A stretch of 64,000 bases of DNA from Nocardioides gilvus (GTDB taxonomy: Bacteria; Actinomycetota; Actinomycetes; Propionibacteriales; Nocardioidaceae), in contig NZ_QHKY01000004.1 of assembly GCF_003194605.1 (NCBI RefSeq), positions 1-64,000 of the forward strand, written 5' to 3'. The notes below the pieces were generated by a model. That model saw only the letters and a list, made by a program, of their open reading frames with translations, searched no databases and was not told the origin of the DNA. Each line of letters begins with the position of its first letter. Position 1 is the first letter of the stretch. The position numbers and the translations under genes are program-made. Of this stretch, positions 54,847 through 63,872 are shown piece by piece.

Positions 54847-55595
54847 GCCGGGGCTCCGGTCGGGGCCCGCAGCAGGTAGGTGTCCATCACCCAGCCGGCC
54901 TCGGCGCGCGCATCCTCCCGTGCGGTGAGCAGCTCCGGGAGGACCTCGCCGACCCGTCCGGCGACCAGGCGTTCTCCGGTGGCACCCAGGTTGGCGCCCC
55001 ACCAGATCTGCCAGTCATCCAGGTCGTGCAGCTGCCCCAGGCTGGGCGCGGAGCCGAGCATCACCATCACGTTGCGCTGGCCGGAGTCCACCGCTTCGCG
55101 CAGCCGCCGAGAAGTGGTCAGGTGCATCGGCTGACCCACCTCGTGCAACACGATCCGGTGCCGCGCCGCGAGCACCTGCGGGGCGCTGATGCCCGGGATC
55201 ACGTCCCACGTCAACCCCGCCAACTCCTCCCGCTCGGCCAGCTGGTCGAGGATCCGCAAGGTCGAGTCGTAGAGCGCGGGGTCACCCCAGACGAGGAAGG
55301 CCGCGGTCCCGGGCCGGGCGGTGAGCTCCGCGGCGTACGCGTCGACGCGCGCAGCGTGCCAGGCCGTCACCGCAGCGGGGTAGTCGGCCGGGTCGTCGCG
55401 GTCCCGCTCGGGGTCAGGCACCTCCACCAGGGTGAGGTCGTGCTCGGCGCAGATCCGCCGGCGGACCTCGAGCAGCTCGTCGTCACTGCCCTTGCGCACC
55501 GCGAGCACGTAGTCGGCCGCGGCCAGAGCCGTCACGGCCTCCGAGGTCAGGTGCTGAGGGCCCATGCCGAAGCCGACCACGTGCACGTGCCTCAC
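54843..55595 (-). CDS. cobF: CobF-like precorrin-6A synthase (deacetylating)
   Basis: A 250-residue SAM methyltransferase that methylates C1 with loss of acetate to form precorrin-6A. VHVVGFGMGPQHLTSEAVTAL (4-24), AAFLVWGDPALYDSTLRIL near 95-113, and WDVIPGISAPQVLAARH near 127-143 match CobF, which differs from other cobalamin C-methyltransferases in the FGMGPQHLT start. CobF is specific to the aerobic pathway, which fits CobG and CobN here. GTG 55595 overlaps the cobN stop (GTGA). Confidence 0.92.
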   Translation of the reverse strand: MRHVHVVGFGMGPQHLTSEAVTALAAADYVLAVRKGSDDELLEVRRRICAEHDLTLVEVPDPERDRDDPADYPAAVTAWHAARVDAYAAELTARPGTAAFLVWGDPALYDSTLRILDQLAEREELAGLTWDVIPGISAPQVLAARHRIVLHEVGQPMHLTTSRRLREAVDSGQRNVMVMLGSAPSLGQLHDLDDWQIWWGANLGATGERLVAGRVGEVLPELLTAREDARAEAGWVMDTYLLRAPTGAPA

Positions 55596-58500
55596 TGCTG
55601 GTCGTCCTCCAGATCGCCCTCGACCTCGAGGTAGACCTTCTGCAGCGAAGCCAGGGTCTCGCTGTCCGGCTCGGCCCACAGCCCACGCTCGGCTGCCTCG
55701 TGCAGGCGCTCGACGATGCCGCGCAGCGCCCACGGGTTCGACGTGCGCAGGAAGGCCTGGTTGGTCTCGTCGAGCACGTACGAGCTCGCCAACGACTCGT
55801 ACATCCAGTCGTGCACCACCCCGGCGGTGGCGTCGAAACCGAAGAGGTAGTCGACGGTCGCGGCCAGCTCGAACGCGCCCTTGTAGCCGTGGCGTTGCAT
55901 CGCGGAGATCCAACGCGGGTTCACCACCCGGGCCCGGAAGACCCGGTTGGTCTCCTCCTGGAGCGTGCGGGTGCGGATCGCGTCGGGCGAGGTGGAGTCA
56001 CCGACGTACGCCTTGGGGTCCGAGCCCGTCAGCGCGCGCACGGTGGCGATCATCCCGCCGTGGTACTGGAAGTAGTCGTCGGAGTCGGCGATGTCGTGCT
56101 CGGTGCTGTCGACGTTCTTCGCCGCGACCTTGATCCGCCGGTACGCCGTACGCATGTCGTCGGCGGCCGGGGCCCCGTCCAGACCGCGGCCGTAGGCGAA
56201 ACCACCCCACGCGGTGTAGACCTCGGCCAGGTCGTTGTCGTCGCGCCACCCGCCCGACTCCACGACCTGGAGGATGCCGGCACCGTACGACCCCGGCTTG
56301 GAGCCGAAGATCCGGGTGGTGGCACGACGTGCGTCACCGTGCTCCTCGAGGTCGGCCCGGGCATGGGCACGTACGAAGTTCATCTCGTCCGGCTCGTCGA
56401 GGTCGGCGACCAACTGGACCGCGTCGTCCAGCATCGAGACCACGTGGGGGAAGGCGTCGCGGAAGAAGCCCGAGATCCGCACGGTGACGTCGATGCGGGG
56501 CCGGCCCAACTCCGCCAGGCCGATGACGGTGAGGTTGTTGACCCGACGCGACATGTCGTCCCACTGCGGTCGGACCCCCAGCAGGGCGAGGACCTCGGCC
56601 ACGTCGTCGCCGGAGGTACGCATTGCGCTCGTTCCCCACACCGAGAGGCCCACCGAGGTCGGGTGCTCACCGGTCTCGTCCAGGTAGCGCTGCACCAGCG
56701 ACTCGGCCATCGCCTGACCTGTCTGCCAGGCCAACAGGGACGGGATCGCACGCGGGTCGACGGTGTAGAAGTTGCGCCCCGTCGGGAGAACGTTGACCAG
56801 GCCCCGCAGCGGAGAGCCCGACGGGCCGGCCGCCACGAAGCCACCTTCCAGCGCACGGAGCAGGACGTCGAGCTCGTCGGTCGTCTGCGTGAGGCGGGGG
56901 ACCACCTGGGTGGCTGCGAAAGTCAGTGCGGTCCGCACGTCGGGGTCGGGGTGCAGGGCGTCGACGGCGGCCGGGTCCCAGTCGGCGTCGGCCAACGCCG
57001 TCACCAGTGACCTGGCCTCCGCCTCGAAGGCATCGACCTGCACGGTCGAAGCGCCGTCGGAGAGTCCGAGCGCTGCCCGCAGCCCGGGGACCGCGTTGCC
57101 GACGCCGCCCCAGACCTGTGAGGCGCGCAGGACAGCCAGGACCAGATTCACCAGAGCGTCGCCGACGGGTGCCTGACCGAGCACGTGCAGACCGTCGCGG
57201 ATCTGGACGTCCTTGATCTCGCAGAGCCACCCGTCGACGTGCAGGAGGAAGCTGTCGAAGTCCTCGTCGCCGGGGCGCTCCTCCAACCCCAGGTCGCGGT
57301 GGAGCTCAGCGGCCTTCATCAACTGCCAGATCTCGCCACGGATCGCCGGCAGCTTGGCGGGGTCCATCGCGGCGATGTTGCCGTACTCGTCGAGCAGTTG
57401 CTCCAGACGAGCGATGTCTCCGTAGGTCTCTGCCCGGGCCATCGGCGGGATCAGGTGGTCGATGATGGTGGCGTGGGCGCGGCGCTTGGCCTGGGCGCCC
57501 TCCCCGGGGTCGTTGACCAGGAACGGGTAGAAGAGCGGGAGGCTGCCCAGCACTGCGTCGGTGCCGCACTCGGCCGAGAGCGCCGCGTTCTTGCCGGGCA
57601 ACCACTCCAGCGAGCCGTGCTTGCCGATGTGCACGACCGCGTGGGCGCCGAACCCGCCGTCACTCGCAGGGGCTTCGAGCCAGCGGTAGGCGGCCATGTA
57701 GTGGTGGGTGGGCGCCAGGTCGGGGTCGTGGTAGATCGCGACAGGGTTCTCGCCGAACCCGCGAGGCGGCTGGATCAGCAGCACCACGTTGCCGGCGACC
57801 AGGGTGGCCAGGACGATCTCGTTCGCGTCGTTGACGAAGAGGCTGCCGGGCGCCTCGCCCCACGCCTTCGTCATCTCGTCGCGCAGAGCCTGCGGGACGT
57901 CAGTGGTCCAGCGGGCGTACTGCTCGGCGGTGACCCGCACGTGGGCGTCGGTGAGCTGACCCGAGGTCAACCACTCCTGGTCCTGCCCGCCAGCTGCGAT
58001 CATCGAGTGGATGAGGGCGTCGCCTGCCTCCGTGTCGTCGTCCAGGTCGAGGCCCGGAATGGCGCCCGGAGCGCCGACGTCGTAGCCGGTGTCCCGCAGG
58101 CGCCGCAGCAGGTGGATGGTGGAGACCGGGGTGTCGAGCCCGACGGCGTTGCCGATCCGGGAGTGCTTGGTCGGGTACGCGGAGAGCACCAGCGCGACCT
58201 TCTTCTCGCTGTTGGCGACGTGGCCGAGACGGGCGTGGTTCACCGCGATCTGGGCGACGCGCCGGCACCGCTCGGGGTCGGCGACGTAACGGGGGAGCCC
58301 GTCCACGTCGATCTCCTTGAAGGAGAACGGGGCGGTGATGATGCGCCCGTCGAACTCCGGGATCGCGATCTGGTTGGCGGAGTCGAGGGGGGTGACACCG
58401 TCGTCGTTGGCCTCCCACTCCTCCCGACTGCTGGTCAGGCACAGTCCTTGCAGCACCGGGATGTCGAGGGCCGCGATGCGTTCCACGTCCCAGGTCTCGT

Positions 58501-59203
58501 CGTCGCCACCGGCGGAGACCGAGGCAGGCACGCTGCCGCCGGCCGCGAGCACCGTGACCACCAGCGCATCGAGCCCGTCGAGCGCCTCGAAGAGGTCGTC
58601 GGGCGCGCTGCGCAGGGAGCCGGCGAAGATCGGGACGCCGACGGCCTGTCCCGTGGCGTCCACGGCATCGGCCAACGCGTGGGCGAAGGCGGTGTTGCCG
58701 CTGGCCTGGTGGGCCCGGTAGTAGAGGATGCCGACCTTCGGGAGGTCCGGGTCGGTCGGTGCAGCCCGCTCCGCGAGACCCCACGACGGGATGGCTGCCG
58801 GGGGCTCGAAGCCCTCGCCGGTGAGCAGCACCGTGTCGGAGAGGAAGGCGTGCATCTGCGCCAGGTTGGCCGGGCCGCCCTCGGCGAGGTAGCGATGCGC
58901 CTCGGCCGCGACCCCGATCGGGACGCTGGAGAGCTCCATCAGTTCAGCGCTCGGCTGCTGCTCGCCGCCCAGGACCACGACCGGTATCCCGGCGGCCCGG
59001 AGGTTGAGGACACCCGACCAGAGGTCGTGCGGGGAGCCCAGGAGACGGACCACCACGAGATCGGCACCCTCGACGACGGTGTCGAGCTCGACACCGGTGC
59101 TGCGGCTGGGGTTCGCCAGGCCGTAGTCGGCGCCGCTGGCGCGGGCGGAGAGCAGGTCCGTGTCGGACGTCGAGAGCAGGCAGATGTGTGCGGACGCGGC
59201 CAT
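55592..59203 (-). CDS. cobN: Cobaltochelatase subunit CobN
   Basis: The large, 1203-residue subunit that binds hydrogenobyrinate a,c-diamide and inserts Co2+ with energy from the AAA+ partner. The conserved core includes HIGKHGSLEWLPGKN near 530-544, KHSRIGNAVGLDTPVS near 350-365, and the C-terminal block VRISGFFRDAFPHVVSM near 909-925. Length agrees with CobN/ChlH. The adjacent riboswitch and the chlID fusion across the region supply its partner. It starts at ATG 59203 with aggaggaa 6 nt upstream and heads the cobN-cobF-cobQ-cobK operon. Confidence 0.95.
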   Translation of the reverse strand: MAASAHICLLSTSDTDLLSARASGADYGLANPSRSTGVELDTVVEGADLVVVRLLGSPHDLWSGVLNLRAAGIPVVVLGGEQQPSAELMELSSVPIGVAAEAHRYLAEGGPANLAQMHAFLSDTVLLTGEGFEPPAAIPSWGLAERAAPTDPDLPKVGILYYRAHQASGNTAFAHALADAVDATGQAVGVPIFAGSLRSAPDDLFEALDGLDALVVTVLAAGGSVPASVSAGGDDETWDVERIAALDIPVLQGLCLTSSREEWEANDDGVTPLDSANQIAIPEFDGRIITAPFSFKEIDVDGLPRYVADPERCRRVAQIAVNHARLGHVANSEKKVALVLSAYPTKHSRIGNAVGLDTPVSTIHLLRRLRDTGYDVGAPGAIPGLDLDDDTEAGDALIHSMIAAGGQDQEWLTSGQLTDAHVRVTAEQYARWTTDVPQALRDEMTKAWGEAPGSLFVNDANEIVLATLVAGNVVLLIQPPRGFGENPVAIYHDPDLAPTHHYMAAYRWLEAPASDGGFGAHAVVHIGKHGSLEWLPGKNAALSAECGTDAVLGSLPLFYPFLVNDPGEGAQAKRRAHATIIDHLIPPMARAETYGDIARLEQLLDEYGNIAAMDPAKLPAIRGEIWQLMKAAELHRDLGLEERPGDEDFDSFLLHVDGWLCEIKDVQIRDGLHVLGQAPVGDALVNLVLAVLRASQVWGGVGNAVPGLRAALGLSDGASTVQVDAFEAEARSLVTALADADWDPAAVDALHPDPDVRTALTFAATQVVPRLTQTTDELDVLLRALEGGFVAAGPSGSPLRGLVNVLPTGRNFYTVDPRAIPSLLAWQTGQAMAESLVQRYLDETGEHPTSVGLSVWGTSAMRTSGDDVAEVLALLGVRPQWDDMSRRVNNLTVIGLAELGRPRIDVTVRISGFFRDAFPHVVSMLDDAVQLVADLDEPDEMNFVRAHARADLEEHGDARRATTRIFGSKPGSYGAGILQVVESGGWRDDNDLAEVYTAWGGFAYGRGLDGAPAADDMRTAYRRIKVAAKNVDSTEHDIADSDDYFQYHGGMIATVRALTGSDPKAYVGDSTSPDAIRTRTLQEETNRVFRARVVNPRWISAMQRHGYKGAFELAATVDYLFGFDATAGVVHDWMYESLASSYVLDETNQAFLRTSNPWALRGIVERLHEAAERGLWAEPDSETLASLQKVYLEVEGDLEDDQQ

Positions 59204-59227
59204 GGCCGGGTTCCTCCTCCGGGGTTC

Positions 59228-59342
59228 TCGCCCCGTGTAGCGGTCGGATCAGCCCGTGGCCAGTGTCTGGCTGCCCTCGTCGAGGGTCACAGTGGCGGAA
59301 CCGCCCCGGACTTTCACCGGGTTCCTGGCGCCACGAGCCCGG
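59228..59342 (-). promoter_or_regulatory. Cobalamin riboswitch for cobN-cobF-cobQ-cobK
   Basis: On the minus strand: aggaacccggtgaaagtccg (about 59313-59332), then ggcggttccgccactgtgacc (about 59289-59311), and agccagacactggccacgg. This is the compact subtype with a shorter peripheral region (cagacact in place of gaagacctgctgg). The aptamer ends ~25 nt before cobN, so control at the ribosome site is likely. -10 TAGGCT at 59345-59350. Confidence 0.88.
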
Positions 59343-59344
59343 TC

Positions 59345-59368
59345 AGCCTACGGCACCGACAGTGTCGG
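59345..59368 (-). promoter_or_regulatory. cobN promoter with a perfect palindrome
   Basis: A TAGGCT -10 on the minus strand (59345-59350). Immediately upstream, ccgaca (59356-59361) and tgtcgg (59363-59368) form a 13-bp palindrome between the -10 and the expected -35, a typical place for a repressor operator. Regulator unknown. Confidence 0.4.
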
Positions 59369-59447
59369 ACACGCTCGGCCAGTCCACGTCTGAGCGGCTG
59401 TAGGGTCGATCGCCTGCAGCCCACCGCAAGAGGGAGCGTCCAGCCCG

Positions 59448-60575
59448 ATGACCGACAGCCACGACGCCTCGCCCGTCAGGAGTTCCTCGGCCGTGGAGAC
59501 GGACGTCGTCGTGATCGGGGCGGGTCAGTCGGGGTTGGCCACCGCCTTCTACCTGCGCCGCGCCGGGTTGACCCCGGGGCAGGACTTCGTGGTGCTGGAT
59601 GCAGCCGAACAGCCGGGAGGGGCCTGGCCGCGTACGTGGGACGGCCTGCGCCTGTTCTCGCCGGCCAGCTTCTCCTCGCTCCCGGGCTGGATGATGCCGC
59701 CCTGGGACGACGCCGCCCACGGGTTTCCTCCCCGCGACCACGTCGTGGCCTACCTCGCTCGGTACGAGGACCGGTACGACCTTCGGGTGCTGCGTCCGGA
59801 CCGGGTCGAGGCAGTTTCACGGGCCGACGACGCCCCGGACGGTCGTCTGCTGGTCACGGCGGGGCAGCGCGTCTTCTCTGCTCGCCGTGTGGTCTCCGCC
59901 ACCGGCACGTGGGACCGACCCTTCTGGCCGACGTACCCGGGGATGCGTGACTTCGCCGGTCAACAACTCCACACGGTCGACTACCGGACTCCCGAGGCCT
60001 TCGCCGGGCAACGGGTCGTGGTCGTGGGCGGCGGCAACTCCGCAGCGCAGATCCTGGCTGAGATCTCGACGGTGGCGGACACCACCTGGGTCACCGCCCG
60101 CCCACCTCGCTTTCTGCCCGACGACGTGGACGGTCGTGCCCTCTTCGCCACGGCCCGAGCCCGGATCCAGGCGCTCAGGGAAGGGCGTGAGCACAGCGGC
60201 GTCGCGGGGTTGGGCGACATCGTGATGGTCCCCAGTGTCAAGGACGCCCGTGACAGAGGAGTGCTGCACCCGCATTCCATGTTCACCCGACTGGTCCCGG
60301 GAGGAGTGGTGTGGGCCGACGGCACCGCACGGGAGTGCGACGTGATCATCTGGTGCACCGGTTTCCGCCCCGCGCTGCGACACCTGCGCCCGTTGGGGCT
60401 GCGGACCGAGCACGGCCGGGTGCCGGTCGGCGGACCATCCGGCACCCAGGCGCTCCACGAACCACGACTGCACCTGGTGGGATACGGCGACTGGACGGGA
60501 CCGGCCTCCGCGACGCTTGCCGGGATCGGGCCCTCGGCGCGGGCGACTGCGGAGGCCGTCGTCGAGATGAAGTGA
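59448..60575 (+). CDS. FAD-dependent monooxygenase/oxidoreductase
   Basis: A 375-residue flavoprotein of the flavin-containing monooxygenase-like branch (ArsO/CzcO type). FAD site GAGQSGLATAFYLRRAG at 24-40, GGAWPRTWDGLRLFSPA near 57-73, second dinucleotide site VVVGGGNSAAQI near 190-201, and CTGFRPAL near 304-311. Probable NADPH-dependent oxygenation or disulfide-type reduction of an unknown substrate. It starts 104 bp from the cobN riboswitch promoter, divergent. SD aagaggg ~11 nt upstream of ATG 59448. Confidence 0.85.
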   Translation: MTDSHDASPVRSSSAVETDVVVIGAGQSGLATAFYLRRAGLTPGQDFVVLDAAEQPGGAWPRTWDGLRLFSPASFSSLPGWMMPPWDDAAHGFPPRDHVVAYLARYEDRYDLRVLRPDRVEAVSRADDAPDGRLLVTAGQRVFSARRVVSATGTWDRPFWPTYPGMRDFAGQQLHTVDYRTPEAFAGQRVVVVGGGNSAAQILAEISTVADTTWVTARPPRFLPDDVDGRALFATARARIQALREGREHSGVAGLGDIVMVPSVKDARDRGVLHPHSMFTRLVPGGVVWADGTARECDVIIWCTGFRPALRHLRPLGLRTEHGRVPVGGPSGTQALHEPRLHLVGYGDWTGPASATLAGIGPSARATAEAVVEMK

Positions 60576-60606
60576 CCCCTCTCCGACTCTTGAAAAGCAG
60601 CGCGGC

Positions 60607-61065
60607 GTGGCGAAAATGGGAGATGGAACAAGCCTGACGTGTGATTCCGGAGTGTGTGAGGTGTACCCAACAGCAGCTGCTCGAGAGCTCATGGTCCTGT
60701 TGCGCATCAGCCCCGAGATCGACGTCGTGGGAGACGTCACGGCCACGGTCGAGGACCCCTCAGGTCTCCTGGCCTGGGCGGTGGTGCTGAAGGAGTGCAA
60801 GGCGCTGGCCTGGAGATCCGACGACTCGGGTCGCGGCTATGTCCAGGTCGCGGCACACCACGCCAGAGCACCCATCCGCGGGCAGGTGACCGCCGTACTG
60901 GCCGGCGACCGGCATCCTGCGTACTGGTCGGCCCTGGGGCTGGACGACCTGTTGCCCGGCGAAAGCCGACATCTCGAGGTCGAAGCACTGTCGGCGGCGT
61001 GGGACGTCATGCCCACCACCACGGAATCCGTCACCGAGCTCCCGCCGGAGTCAGACGGCCAGTGA
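60607..61065 (+). CDS. Hypothetical protein
   Basis: 152 residues, acidic, no signal peptide. Mixed alpha/beta appearance (VQVAAHHARAPIRGQVTAVLAGDRHPAYW). No motif recognised. The start is uncertain: GTG 60607 is used; ATG 60616, 60624-region and 60691 are possible. It follows the flavoprotein by 31 bp in the same direction and converges with the GH81 gene. Confidence 0.5.
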   Translation: MAKMGDGTSLTCDSGVCEVYPTAAARELMVLLRISPEIDVVGDVTATVEDPSGLLAWAVVLKECKALAWRSDDSGRGYVQVAAHHARAPIRGQVTAVLAGDRHPAYWSALGLDDLLPGESRHLEVEALSAAWDVMPTTTESVTELPPESDGQ

Positions 61066-61113
61066 CCGGAGCCCGCCTGCGTCTCCTTGGAGCCCTGCCT
61101 CAGTCGCCTTGCC

Positions 61114-63135
61114 TCAGTCGCCCCGCGTCAGCGCCATCAGGAACGCCAGGAGGTAACTGCGGCTGTTGCCCTGGTCGATGGCGTCCGCAGGAAGGGTGCG
61201 GGCCTGTTCCAGGGCCTCGCGCGCATCCGTGGGCCCAGCCAGGCCGGCGTACATGGTCACGTAGTCGGCGAGCGGGCCGTCGCCGCTCCCACGGGCATTC
61301 ATGCGGATGCGATCCGGGTCGCCCGCGAGGTGGTCGATGGAGGGGCTCATCGGAATCAACTGGATCCCCAGGACGGCCGAGCTCGCGGCGGAGAACCACG
61401 TGCCGTGGTCGCGCTTCGCTCCCCAGTTGATGCCCATCACGGAGTGTCCGAAGCCGTCGTAGACCGGGTCGTCCAGGTCGAAACCGGTCCAGTAGTGCGC
61501 GCCTGCGTGCGCTTCGGAGGCATGCATCCAGGCGGCCTGTCGTTCCAGAGCGGGGTCCTGCACGGTCCGGGCCCAGAGCTCCAGACCAGCCCACGCAGTG
61601 ACCGCCTCGGAGGACGACTCCTGGTTGTTGCCGTCGGCGAAGTCGCTGGTGCCGGACGCCCAGGAATGCGATGCGTACACGTCGAAGGGGCGCCACTGCG
61701 GGGTGAGCCCCGTGTCCTCACCGCCCGCGATGTCAGCGGCCAGCAGGGTCATCACCGGTCTCAAGGTCTCGATGACCTGAGGGTCGTGGGCCGCGAGAAC
61801 GGCTGCAGCGTAGAGGAAGTAGCCGTAGTGGAAGTGGTGGTCGTTGAAGAGCTCGGAGCCGAAGGAGGGGGTGCGACCCACGACTCCCTTCCACTCGGGC
61901 GCATAGCCGAAGCAGAACTCCTGCCGGGTGTCACACCCTTGGACCTCGGTCCACTTCGTGAGCAGGGCGGAGAGATGTTCCAGGGCGGAGCTCTCGGCGC
62001 CCTCGGCGCCCACCTGGCTCGCGATCGAGAGCAGTTGGGCCGTCCGATAGGCGTGCTTGCCCCCGAAGTAGGTGTCGGCCGGGGGGTCCGGGAGGGCTCT
62101 CACGTCTGCCCGGACCTGGCTCGCCAGCTCCTCACGTTGCTTCGCGGAGATCTCTGACAGGTCAAGCTCGGCGCGCGGACGCAGTCGAGGCGCCGACCAC
62201 TGCAGGGTCCGTCCCCCGCACATCTCCAACGCGCCGTAGACCGTGGGCCATGAGCCCAGGTCGCAGCGCCCGCGATCAGTGACCGTGTGGTGGGGGAGCA
62301 GTCCGTGAGCTGTGGGGCCGTCGTCAACCGTTTCGTAGGTGAGCGACGTCGTGACCTCACGGGCCCCGACCTCGAAGGAGACGCTCGTGCCGGTGAGCGG
62401 TGAGGCGTGGCGCCCCATCTCCTCCACTGCGCCGTCGGCAGGCACCGGGAAGAAGACCGCGCTGCCACCCCGGGAGACGGTGAGCTTCTTGCCCTGCAAC
62501 CGGGCGTCACGAAGACGTACGCCCCACGTGCCGGTCGGCGTGCGCGCCGTGGCGAGCTCTCCCTCCCCGGTGAACGCCACGGACAGACCCAGGACCGTCT
62601 CCTCGAGGGCCAGGTGGGTGACGTAGGGAGAACCCTGCGCCACGGTGGTGCTGACGAGGCGGGCCCCTGCGTCGTCGACCGTCTCGAGAGTCACCGAAGC
62701 CACGTCGTACGCACTCATGCGCGTGCTTGCTGCGCCTTCGACCTCGACGACCAGGTCACTCGGGCTGCTGCTGACGATGTGGTCGGTGCTGGTCACCACT
62801 TGAGGCAACCCGTAGTCGAACGTGCGGTCATCGGCGCGGAACGAGAGAGGAAGCGGGAACACCGGCTGGGGGGCCGGCGCGAAGACCAGACCGGAGAACC
62901 ATCGGTTGGTGGGTGGGGTCAGCCCTGAGGCCAGCCGCATCGCGGGAAGGTCAGCCAGCTCGAGCTCGGGCAGCTGCTCGACGAGTGGTGCGAGGGTGGC
63001 GGCGGGCAACGCCGGCTCTGCGGCGGGCAGCGGCACCATGGCCTCCGGGTCCCGGGTGGCGTCCGGCCGGCCCACCACCGCGTACGCGGTCAGCGCCACC
63101 GCGGCCAGGCCGATGCCCACCACCCCCCACCGCAT
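61114..63135 (-). CDS. GH81 family endo-1,3-beta-glucanase, membrane-anchored
   Basis: A 673-residue protein. The N-terminus has a hydrophobic segment (WGVVGIGLAAVALTAYAVVG, 3-22), an anchor or uncleaved signal. The catalytic GH81 domain follows: NRWFSGLVFAP near 78-88, FNDHHFHYGYFLYAA near 428-442 (catalytic Asp), and GNNQESSSEAVTAWAGLELW near 494-513 (catalytic Glu pair). It hydrolyses internal beta-1,3-glucosidic bonds. ATG 63135 overlaps the stop of the adaptor gene (TGATG), so it is in operon with a glycosyltransferase and a HlyD-like protein: a role in trimming or releasing a self-made glucan is likely. Confidence 0.88.
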   Translation of the reverse strand: MRWGVVGIGLAAVALTAYAVVGRPDATRDPEAMVPLPAAEPALPAATLAPLVEQLPELELADLPAMRLASGLTPPTNRWFSGLVFAPAPQPVFPLPLSFRADDRTFDYGLPQVVTSTDHIVSSSPSDLVVEVEGAASTRMSAYDVASVTLETVDDAGARLVSTTVAQGSPYVTHLALEETVLGLSVAFTGEGELATARTPTGTWGVRLRDARLQGKKLTVSRGGSAVFFPVPADGAVEEMGRHASPLTGTSVSFEVGAREVTTSLTYETVDDGPTAHGLLPHHTVTDRGRCDLGSWPTVYGALEMCGGRTLQWSAPRLRPRAELDLSEISAKQREELASQVRADVRALPDPPADTYFGGKHAYRTAQLLSIASQVGAEGAESSALEHLSALLTKWTEVQGCDTRQEFCFGYAPEWKGVVGRTPSFGSELFNDHHFHYGYFLYAAAVLAAHDPQVIETLRPVMTLLAADIAGGEDTGLTPQWRPFDVYASHSWASGTSDFADGNNQESSSEAVTAWAGLELWARTVQDPALERQAAWMHASEAHAGAHYWTGFDLDDPVYDGFGHSVMGINWGAKRDHGTWFSAASSAVLGIQLIPMSPSIDHLAGDPDRIRMNARGSGDGPLADYVTMYAGLAGPTDAREALEQARTLPADAIDQGNSRSYLLAFLMALTRGD

Positions 63136-63872
63136 CAACGCACTCCGACGCGGTGCAACCACTGGAGGAAGGCGTCGGTGGGTCCGGCGAGGATGCCGTC
63201 GTCGTGCAGGGTGAGCGCCACCGTGACCGGAGCACCGGGTTGGGCAAACGCCGCGACCGCGTCGTCACGCAGCTCGGGCGCCTGGACGGAGACGGTGGCA
63301 TAGGCCAGTCCGTCGACGGTCTCGACGCTGACCGAACTGACCTCTCCTCGCAGGATCCGCCGGTTGGGGAGCTCCACGTCGGCGCGCCCACCGACGCGGA
63401 TGCGGACGTAGTCCACCGGATCGAGGCGGAACTGGGCCTTGACGAATTCGGTGTTCTCCTGGGCGATCACCGCCATCGTCACGCCGCCGGGGACGTAACC
63501 CCCCTGGCGGACCTCGAACTCCTGCAGCTTTCCGTCGGCGGAGGCGAGGTAGGTGACCAGACCGGTGTCCGTGTCGAGGTCGTAGGCCGGGGTCGACTGG
63601 GCCTCGAGACCGTTGTCCAGGTCCTTCTGGAGGGCGAAGGAGGAGATGGTGAAGAGTCTCTCGCCCCGTCGCACCTCGGTGTCCGGCTCCACGAACTGGT
63701 CGACCATGATGCCGCCGTAGTCGGAGCCCACCTGGTGCTCGGTGACCTGGACGGCGGCGTTCGTGCTGAAGACCTGGCGCTCCCGCTGGTTGAGGAGGAG
63801 GGTGAGCCCCGCCGTCACGACCAACACCAGGAGGAGGGCGGTCCACAACCGCAACCTGTTGCGCCACGTCAT
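63135..63872 (-). CDS. HlyD-like periplasmic adaptor
   Basis: 245 residues: membrane helix at 7-27 (LRLWTALLLVLVVTAGLTLLL), then a beta-barrel/lipoyl-like region of HlyD/membrane-fusion type (QVGSDYGGIMVDQFVEPDTE near 47-66, DYVRIRVGGRADVELPNRR near 154-172). In actinobacterial polysaccharide loci such adaptors sit beside GT2 synthases and may help glycan export, as BcsB/Alg44-like parts do. ATG 63872 overlaps the stop of the upstream gene (ATGA) and the end overlaps GH81. Confidence 0.78.
   Translation of the reverse strand: MTWRNRLRLWTALLLVLVVTAGLTLLLNQRERQVFSTNAAVQVTEHQVGSDYGGIMVDQFVEPDTEVRRGERLFTISSFALQKDLDNGLEAQSTPAYDLDTDTGLVTYLASADGKLQEFEVRQGGYVPGGVTMAVIAQENTEFVKAQFRLDPVDYVRIRVGGRADVELPNRRILRGEVSSVSVETVDGLAYATVSVQAPELRDDAVAAFAQPGAPVTVALTLHDDGILAGPTDAFLQWLHRVGVR

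Noticed and set aside
57185-59950. Plus-strand open frame of 921 residues opposite cobN
   Set aside because: It runs antisense through cobN and the riboswitch; no recognisable domain.
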